Positions 6,378-10,583 of a stretch of DNA of 13,776 nt are shown here, in pieces; within the stretch, counting starts at the first letter, position 1, and the number at the start of each line of letters is the position of its first letter. Origin of the DNA: Irpex lacteus (taxonomy: Eukaryota; Basidiomycota; Agaricomycetes; Polyporales; Irpicaceae); NCBI GenBank assembly GCA_001986395.2, contig MQVO02000232.1, positions 1 to 13,776 of the forward strand. The letters are read 5' to 3'. Under the pieces are notes generated by a model. The model was not told the origin of the DNA. It saw only the letters and a program-made list of their open reading frames with translations, and searched no databases. Position numbers and translations under genes: made by a program.

Positions 6378-6655
6378 ATGAAAGAAGCCTATTATACTAA
6401 AGTTCATACTTTATCTGAAGAGGGTAGAGCTAAAATTAGTGAGAGTAACCATAATCGTTCCGAAGAATTAAAGGAAAAAGATAGGGCTCGTATGCTTAAG
6501 TATAGTCTTGCTAAGGCACACTCTATCCTTTTTTTTTTAATAAAAAAAAAGGGAAGTCACAAATGTTTTCACAAACGAATAGACTATCTACCCTAGTAAG
6601 ACAAGCTGCCACAGATATTGGTGTTTATCATGTTTCAGTAAAAAAAATTTATTAA
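6378..6655 (+). pseudogene. GIY-YIG-type endonuclease C-terminal remnant
   Basis: The first part reads YYTKVHTLSEEGRAKISESN and then HNRSEELKEKDRARM, like the NUMOD3 repeats found after the nuclease domain of GIY-YIG intron endonucleases. An E2 hairpin follows. After it, VTNVFTNE, a TAG and TIYPS read in one frame, then VRQAATDIGVYHVSVKKIY in another. Together these are a NUMOD1-like module. One stop, one frameshift and the hairpin interrupt it. No GIY-YIG motif is seen upstream, so the catalytic domain is missing. Confidence 0.7.
6527..6553 (+). repeat. E2 hairpin inside the endonuclease remnant
   Basis: CC and a T run, AATA, then an A run and GGG. Left codons end at AAG-GCA-CAC-TCT-ATC and sense resumes at GTC-ACA-AAT. 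The hairpin thus lies at a codon boundary between AKAHSI and VTNVFTNE, which would be contiguous in related proteins. Confidence 0.75.
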
Positions 6656-6791
6656 AGCAATCCATAGTGTAAGCTATGTAAGCAAATAATATACACGGAA
6701 AAGGAATATATTTTGCTTACAAGCTTATTTATATCTATGTATTAAATAAAAAAGAATATCTTAGATTTGTGCTAAACGTTAGAGCCGGGAG

Positions 6792-6809
6792 GAGGACGCT
6801 CACGTCCTC
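6792..6809 (+). repeat. GC hairpin GAGGACG-CTCA-CGTCCTC
   Basis: A perfect 7-bp GC-rich stem with a four-base loop ends 33 nt upstream of tRNA-Arg. It could act as a processing or structural signal, or be another mobile GC cluster. Confidence 0.75.
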
Positions 6810-6842
6810 AAAAATTTATTTATTTATTTAAATTAGAGTTGA

Positions 6843-6915
6843 GTATCTTTAGCTTAATTGGTAGTAGTATATGTTTACGAAACATATTATATTGGTTCGA
6901 GTCCAATAAGATACT
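6843..6915 (+). tRNA. trnR(acg): tRNA-Arg (ACG)
   Basis: This is a full 73-nt cloverleaf. The acceptor GTATCTT pairs with AAGATAC. The anticodon stem TATGT/ACATA encloses loop TTACGAA, giving anticodon ACG, which reads CGN codons. The T arm is ATTGG-TTCGAGT-CCAAT. The D stem is short (3 bp). It appears intact and stands between the endonuclease remnant and a Pro/Thr/Ser-rich frame. Confidence 0.93.
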
Positions 6916-6954
6916 AATAAATTTCTTAATCCATTATCTCTTTATTTTTATTAA

Positions 6955-7080
6955 GCCTATAAGGATTCTGTACCTAAACCTAACACTACTACAGATACCT
7001 CTAATCCAGCTGCGACAGAATCTACTAGTCCTAGTGCTGATAAATCAGCTAAACCTACAACTGATTCAACAAATGAATAA
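6955..7080 (+). pseudogene. Open tail rich in Pro, Thr, Ser, Ala and Glu, unassigned
   Basis: After a TAA the frame is open for 41 codons. It reads KDSVPKPNTTTDTSNPAATE, then STSPSADKSAKPTTDSTNE and a stop. Such a composition with C-containing codons (CCT, ACT, GCT, GCG) is unusual for AT-rich spacer, so it is probably the C-terminal tail of a real protein whose body is not here. I do not recognise the gene. E1 copy h begins 42 nt downstream. Confidence 0.45.
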
Positions 7081-7121
7081 ATAAAATAAAAAGTTATAAA
7101 AAGTATACACAATAAAATAAT

Positions 7122-7168
7122 AAAAAAACGCTAAGAATTATTTCTAATTCCTAGTGTATTTTTATTGG
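7122..7168 (-). repeat. E1 hairpin element, copy h (degenerate, reverse)
   Basis: AAAAAAACGCTAAGAATTA followed by TTTCTAATTCCTAGTG and a T-rich end is a worn E1 copy in the reverse orientation; the terminal CCC/GGG are mostly lost. The nad5 similarity starts exactly at its right edge. The element therefore marks the 5' breakpoint of the nad5 fragment. Confidence 0.7.
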
Positions 7169-7872
7169 TATGATTAGTTATATTATGATTAGCTGGGTTT
7201 ACTACATATATAAGTGGTTTAATAGCAGTAGTATTTAATGATATAAAAAGAGTAATAGCTTTATCTATTATCTCTCAATTAAGCATGATGATGTTAGCTA
7301 TAAGGGTAAGTGCATATGTTTTAGTAATCTCTCTTCTTCCAAAAAAACTAGTTAGAATTATTTATAATTACTAGTGTTTTTGGGGTATTGTCATGCTTTC
7401 TTTAAAGCATTTTTATTTCTGTCAGCTGGTTATATATGTCAGAAACTCAATATATGCGTAAATTTGGAGTATTAATAGAATATTTATCAATTAGTAATAC
7501 TACTATGTTAATAGCCTTTAATCCCTTTGCCTGGTCTAAGAGGTTACTATAGTTCAGATAATTATAATCATTATATGGAATTTGTACTGTATGTGGATAT
7601 ATATGTCTTATATTACTACAGCATCAGCTACATTCACAGCAATATATTCATTAAGAGTATAATATTTAACATTATATAATAATCCACGTGGGAATAAATG
7701 TCTATATGGACATAAACATTAAAGTACTAATATGACAATACCTTTGTCTATTTTAACTATATTTAGTATATTATTAGGTTATGATAGAGATAATGTTGTA
7801 TTTAATTTAACTATGGGGTTCCCACATACTAATTCCTTTATTGAAACTGAATATACTTTACCCCTTTTTTAA
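7165..7872 (+). pseudogene. nad5: nad5, middle and C-terminal part, broken
   Basis: The first block (7165-7338) reads LVWLVILWLAGFTTYISGLI, AVVFNDIKRVIALSIISQLS, MMMLAIRVSAYVLVISLL. After the E1 hairpin comes YCHAFFKAFLFLSAGYI. These are the conserved antiporter-like helices of NADH dehydrogenase subunit 5, including the lysine in NDIKRVIA and the histidine in CHAFFKA. Later pieces are ETQYMRKFGVLIEYLSISNT, LPGLRGYYSSDNYNHYMEF and TFTAIYSLRV-stop-YLTLYNNPRGNK. The last is MTIPLSILTIFSILLGYDRD followed by FIETEYTLPLF. TGA is Trp. Besides the hairpin there are at least three frameshifts, a small deletion after MLIAF and two in-frame TAA codons. The first ~230 residues are absent. It is decayed as read, although the order of segments is preserved over 700 bp. 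Confidence 0.85.
7339..7385 (-). repeat. E1 hairpin element, copy f (inside nad5)
   Basis: This is a reverse-orientation E1: CC and an A run, CTAGTTAGAA...TAATTACTAGTG, a T run and GGGG. It lies exactly between codon CTT (ends 7338) and codon TAT (starts 7386). The element is 47 nt, so it would shift the frame if translated. Removing it joins ...SAYVLVISLL to YCHAFFKAF with the spacing of the nad5 family. It is the cleanest insertion in the window. Confidence 0.92.
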
Positions 7873-7880
7873 TAAAAAGG
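7861..7880 (+). repeat. E2-like hairpin at the nad5 3' end
   Basis: CCCC-TTTTTT-AATA-AAAA-GG interrupts the nad5 similarity right after EYTLP, where the family continues with further membrane sequence. The frame stops inside it at 7872. No nad5 is recognised downstream. Confidence 0.55.
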
Positions 7881-8020
7881 AAATAAAGGGAGGCTAGTGT
7901 ATGAAAGTGGGTTAGGGTTTACATTAGAATAAGACGGTTTCCGTGGCCCAAACCACTAAGAATCAACAGGTGCGAACTTGCTATCCTTCCAATAAAATTT
8001 TATTCTTATCTAGTGTCTGT
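7881..8020. other. Spacer, nothing recognised
   Basis: This holds moderately GC-rich short stretches such as GACGGTTTCCGTGGCC (7933-7948, a small stem GACGG/CCGTG-type). I find no gene. Confidence 0.4.
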
Positions 8021-8220
8021 CTAGATAGAATACCTTATGCTTAAGAACTCCCCTCGCACGTACTTGATGTAGTTCAACTCTGTAAGTTTCTTCGATTTGT
8101 TCACCTTCAATTTAACCTCTGATTTAGCTTCACTATTAACTTCCCCTCAGTTTTAACTTCTTCTCTAGGATGAACAATCACATCAGATTTAGTAGATTGA
8201 GTCTCATTAACTTTAGATTC
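8021..8220 (-). pseudogene. Minus-strand Lys/Glu-rich ORF remnant
   Basis: On the minus strand, from 8220, the frame reads ESKVNETQSTKSDVIVHPRE, EVKTEG. After one frameshift near 8145 it continues EVNSEAKSEVKLKVNKSKKL, TELNYIKYVRGEFLSIRYSI to a stop. Composition is highly charged and even on both sides of the shift, which argues for one broken coding frame rather than chance. I do not recognise the family. It lies just downstream, on the same strand, of the remnant at 8355-8682. Confidence 0.45.
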
Positions 8221-8296
8221 TTATGTAGCCAAAAAAGGGGGTTCTAAAATTTTAATAAATAAAAAGAAAATTAGTAACACATTAAATTATTTATCG

Positions 8297-8313
8297 CCCA
8301 CCACGGTGGTGGG
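8297..8313 (+). repeat. GC hairpin CCCACCA-CGG-TGGTGGG
   Basis: A perfect 7-bp GC stem with a three-base loop lies between the two minus-strand ORF remnants. It could terminate or process a minus-strand transcript, or be a mobile GC cluster. Confidence 0.75.
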
Positions 8314-8354
8314 GTTTATTAAGGCTATTAATTTCAATAGCTTTATCTTAATAC

Positions 8355-8682
8355 TTATTTTCTGTTGTTACGTATATCATTTAACTGTTTTAAAGAGCTA
8401 AATATTTTAGATTTAATCTCTTTACTATTATTCTGGCACATGGATTCGTTACGTTTTATTTGCTGTTTCCTTGTTTTAGCATCCTCATTACTAATCACAC
8501 CGTTTTTTTTCAAATAAATCCACAATATCATTCTCTACTTCCCTTTTTTTTTATAAAAAAAGGAAGGCATCAAGTTCTTTTCCATTACTTTGTAAGCAGG
8601 CTTCTTCGTAACGCATTTGTTTTATTTTTCTGCTAAAGTCAGTAACCGCAAAAATCCAATCAGTCCGGCGGTCCGGCTGCTC
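8355..8682 (-). pseudogene. Minus-strand charged ORF remnant interrupted by an E2 hairpin
   Basis: On the minus strand the frame opens at 8682 and reads EQPDRRTDWIFAVTDFSRKI, KQMRYEEACLQSNGKELDAF. An E2 hairpin follows. After it come VENDIVDLFEKK, a single-base shift in an A run, GVISNEDAKTRKQQIKRNES, MCQNNSKEIKSKIFSSLKQL and NDIRNNRK with a stop at 8355-8357. The charged helical composition continues across both breaks, so this was one protein of at least 95 residues. No start codon is evident. The product is unknown. The lysine-rich helical nature would suit a nucleic-acid-binding protein, but that is inference. Confidence 0.5.
8538..8565 (-). repeat. E2 hairpin inside the minus-strand ORF
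   Basis: Read on the plus strand: ACTTCCC, a T run, ATA, an A run, GGAAG. Relative to the minus-strand gene it separates KELDAF from VENDIV near a codon boundary. It is the second E2 copy found within coding sequence. Confidence 0.75.
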
Positions 8683-8773
8683 TTATATAAATTAAGTATA
8701 GATTTTAAATAAACTATTTCATTTAACCCTTTATATCTGTAAGATGTTGTTTATTATTAAAATTTCTATACAT

Positions 8774-8822
8774 CCCAAAAAACTAGGAATTAGAATTAAT
8801 TCTAACTAGTTTTTTTGGGGGG
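8774..8822 (+). repeat. E1 hairpin element, copy d
   Basis: This canonical E1 has an interior identical to copy a (AGAATTAATTCT). The open frame GAQNLKS... starts immediately at its right edge. To the left a short hydrophobic frame (CCLLLKFLYI) runs up to it, so this copy may also be internal to a gene. Confidence 0.9.
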
Positions 8823-9191
8823 AGCTCAGAATCTAAAATCAATTGATTTAGCACTTCGTAAAGGGAAAAAAGGCTTACAAATAGGATCAGCTAATAGTAA
8901 ATCTCCTACTTCACTAGCTGTTACAGTATTTATTGCACTAGGTGTTGGTTGGGTACTAGTTAGTTGAAACAATGTATTTCATAATATACCTACACCTATA
9001 GCTGTTCAGCGACTCAACCCAAAAAACTAGGGTCGCTTTACCGGATGAATTAATTCTAACTAGTTTTTTGGGGTAATAAATTGAATAACTGTCCTAAAAA
9101 GATAGAAGGTGCTATTGAAGAAACAGATGAATTGTTCTTTGGGTGTCACATTTTAACTGTTCTTATCTTTCTTTACTCTACTTTACGCTAA
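8821..9191 (+). CDS. Unassigned ORF interrupted by an E1 hairpin
   Basis: The left part (8821-9015) reads GAQNLKSIDLALRKGKKGLQ, IGSANSKSPTSLAVTVFIAL, GVGWVLVSWNNVFHNIPTPI, AVQRL, using TGA once as Trp. There is one hydrophobic segment (SLAVTVFIALGVGWVLV). After E1 copy e it continues NKLNNCPKKIEGAIEETDEL, FFGCHILTVLIFLYSTLR to TAA at 9189-9191. Deleting CCC...GGG of the hairpin leaves AA plus T, one Asn codon, and rejoins the two parts in frame. No other stop or shift is seen. I do not recognise the protein. The start codon is not visible because copy d sits at the 5' edge. Confidence 0.5.
9018..9073 (+). repeat. E1 hairpin element, copy e (variant interior)
   Basis: The CCC-A6-CTAG left arm and CTAG-T6-GGG right arm are standard. 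The GAATTAG part of the left inner arm is replaced by a GC-containing stretch (GGTCGCTTTACCGGATG). The inner stem is therefore lost while the outer stem is kept. The 56-nt element interrupts the unassigned ORF, and its removal restores the frame. Confidence 0.88.
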
Positions 9192-9325
9192 TCCTCCAAA
9201 ATAAACAAGATGATTGTGGATTTAAGAATAAAGCCGGGTATTAATAAAAGAATAGAATTAAAAAGAGTCTTATAATTAAATAAAATAAAATATTATAATT
9301 AGATTATTAGATTTTGCCCTTCCCT
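9192..9325. other. AT-rich spacer before the tRNA cluster
   Basis: No gene is seen. It ends in pyrimidine blocks (GCCCTTCCCTCCC) that lead into the next E2 hairpin. Confidence 0.4.
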
Positions 9326-9352
9326 CCCTTTTTTTTTTAATTAAAAAAAGGA
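9326..9352 (+). repeat. E2 hairpin directly before tRNA-Leu
   Basis: CCC, a long T run, AATT, then an A run and GGA end one base before the tRNA-Leu acceptor stem. The abutment would place a stable hairpin at the 5' processing site of the tRNA. Confidence 0.7.
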
Positions 9353-9353
9353 A

Positions 9354-9436
9354 ACGAACATGTTGAAATTGGTAAACAATCTTCTCTTAAGTAGAAGTGG
9401 GAATATCCCTTAAGAGTTCAAGTCTCTTTGTTCGTA
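9354..9436 (+). tRNA. trnL(uaa): tRNA-Leu (UAA)
   Basis: This is an 83-nt class II tRNA. The acceptor ACGAACA pairs with TGTTCGT. The anticodon stem CTTCT/AGAAG encloses loop CTTAAGT, giving anticodon TAA. The long variable arm GGGAATATCCC forms its own stem. The T arm is AAGAG-TTCAAGT-CTCTT. It is the first of four plus-strand tRNAs. Confidence 0.95.
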
Positions 9437-9477
9437 AAACAAAAATAAAATCTTAATAATAAGATAGTGTCCATACA

Positions 9478-9549
9478 TGCGGTATAGTGTAAAGGTTGGC
9501 ACAATAGCCTCATGAGCTGTTAGAGCAGGTTCAATTCCTGATGCCGCAA
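9478..9549 (+). tRNA. trnM(cau): tRNA-Met (CAU)
   Basis: This is a 72-nt cloverleaf. The acceptor TGCGGTA pairs with TGCCGCA, with one T-G. The anticodon stem ATAGC/GCTGT encloses loop CTCATGA, giving CAT. The T arm contains CAGG-TTCAATT-CCTG. Whether it is the initiator or the elongator cannot be decided. A CAU anticodon could also belong to a lysidine-modified Ile tRNA, but a normal tRNA-Ile(GAU) is present. Confidence 0.92.
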
Positions 9550-9569
9550 TAGAAATAAAATAAAGACCG

Positions 9570-9640
9570 GGTCTTTTTGTATAAAGGCAGTACAGCTACC
9601 CTTCACGTAGCAAGTATCAGTTCGATTCTGATAAAGACTA
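9570..9640 (+). tRNA. trnE(uuc): tRNA-Glu (UUC)
   Basis: This is a 71-nt cloverleaf. The acceptor GGTCTTT pairs with AAAGACT, the first pair being G-T. A 3-bp D stem GTA/TAC follows. The anticodon stem GCTAC/GTAGC encloses CCTTCAC, giving TTC. The T arm is ATCAG-TTCGATT-CTGAT. It lies 20 nt after tRNA-Met. Confidence 0.92.
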
Positions 9641-9717
9641 TATTCTTAATTTCTTTATGCCTTTTTATTTTTATAATGGGGGGTGTTGGTATTTGTTTAA
9701 AAAGGGAAAGGAGTAAA

Positions 9718-9793
9718 TGAGTTGTAGTTTAATTTGCAGAACGTCATTTTTTTGGTATAGTGAATAATATCAGTTCGAATCTGGTCAACTCAG
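9718..9793 (+). tRNA. trnQ(uug): tRNA-Gln-like (UUG) with an enlarged anticodon loop
   Basis: The acceptor TGAGTTG pairs with CAACTCA over 7 bp. The D stem is GTTT/GAAC and the T arm is ATCAG-TTCGAAT-CTGGT. The anticodon stem TCATT pairs with AGTGA, but the loop is TTTTTGGTAT, 10 nt instead of 7. A T1-A72 first pair and a G discriminator at 9793 are typical of tRNA-Gln, so TTG is the likeliest anticodon; Pro (TGG) and Lys (TTT) are alternatives. The gene may be a decayed copy, or its loop may carry a three-base insertion. Confidence 0.7.
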
Positions 9794-9936
9794 TAAAAAA
9801 ATTTTTTTTTAAATTAACTAACAAGGGGTAACTTCAGGCTACTAATTTTAATAGTTTTATCGTAAGATGAGTTGGGGTATTTACAAGAAGTTTTTAATTT
9901 ATCTAAAATATAATAATTAATTAAATGGGTTTATAA
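9794..9936. other. AT-rich spacer
   Basis: It includes GGCTACTAATTTTAATAG at 9837-9854, a diverged copy (25 of 29 positions) of the stretch at 8323-8351. No gene is seen. Confidence 0.45.
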
Positions 9937-10233
9937 TATTATCCACAATCTGGTCTAACAAAGCTTCATGTCTGGCTGCGAACAACAATCTATATCTTTC
10001 TATCATGAGCATTTAAAGCCTACATAGGATTTGCCGGATTATGGACCATATCCCATCTAGTTGGAGTAGGTTCACTTACCACTCTAGGATGAGTTATTTA
10101 CCATCTTCTTTGTCTAGGTGTATTTAACACCGAATCATCTAGGCCTTGAATAGTATCTTGACTACTAGTTCTACTTATAGAACCTAATCTAAGGAGGAAC
10201 CACAACCTTATTTTAAATGTAAAAATAAAATAA
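9937..10233 (+). CDS. Unassigned membrane-protein fragment (TGA = Trp)
   Basis: The frame from 9937, after a TAA, gives YYPQSGLTKLHVWLRTTIYI, FLSWAFKAYIGFAGLWTISH, LVGVGSLTTLGWVIYHLLCL, GVFNTESSRPWIVSWLLVLL, MEPNL and a short basic tail. Four Trp are TGA codons, so a standard code would break it. It contains two or three membrane segments and is markedly less AT-rich than its flanks, like the cob exon. I compared it mentally with cox1-3, cob, atp6 and nad1-6 and could not place it. The last 13 residues may be read-through into intron-like sequence. It precedes the reverse transcriptase and could be a 5' exon of the gene that hosts it. Confidence 0.45.
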
Positions 10234-10583
10234 GACAAATCAAGCTGAGATTTCAATATATATAAAGTGAGAAAGCTTTGCTTAGCCTCTGATTTGGATC
10301 GTACCTTTAGATTATCATCTAAACCCAGCTTCCAGCTTTCCAAAGAAACCTGCAAAAGTGGTCCCTTTAGTCGATTTCTAAATGATGTGTAGTTGTTGAA
10401 AGAATATATACAATGAAAACAGATAGGTTTAACGGCTCTGTGTCGGTTTAACTATTCCCGTACGGGTGCCTTTTAAGGGAAATTTCTTCAGTCACTTTAA
10501 GTATTTAAGTATCAATAAGTCTTAATATCAAACTTAAAAATTCTCGAAGGAAAGGTAAGTAAACTGTAAAAATTCTTAAGAAA
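10234..10583. other. Leader upstream of the reverse transcriptase
   Basis: There is no convincing ORF. The stretch contains short stems, including the 10-bp palindrome CCCGTACGGG at 10457-10466 preceded by GGCTCTGTGTCGG. It may be the 5' RNA part of a group II-like intron. I cannot identify the usual GTGYG start or domain V. Confidence 0.35.

Noticed and set aside
6839..7084. An 81-codon plus-strand frame
   Set aside because: It runs straight through the intact tRNA-Arg gene and is in a different frame from the Pro/Thr/Ser-rich tail, so it is accidental.
10098..10355. An 85-codon minus-strand open frame
   Set aside because: It overlaps the plus-strand membrane-like frame, its composition looks like the reverse of a hydrophobic gene plus leader, and it shows no family motif.
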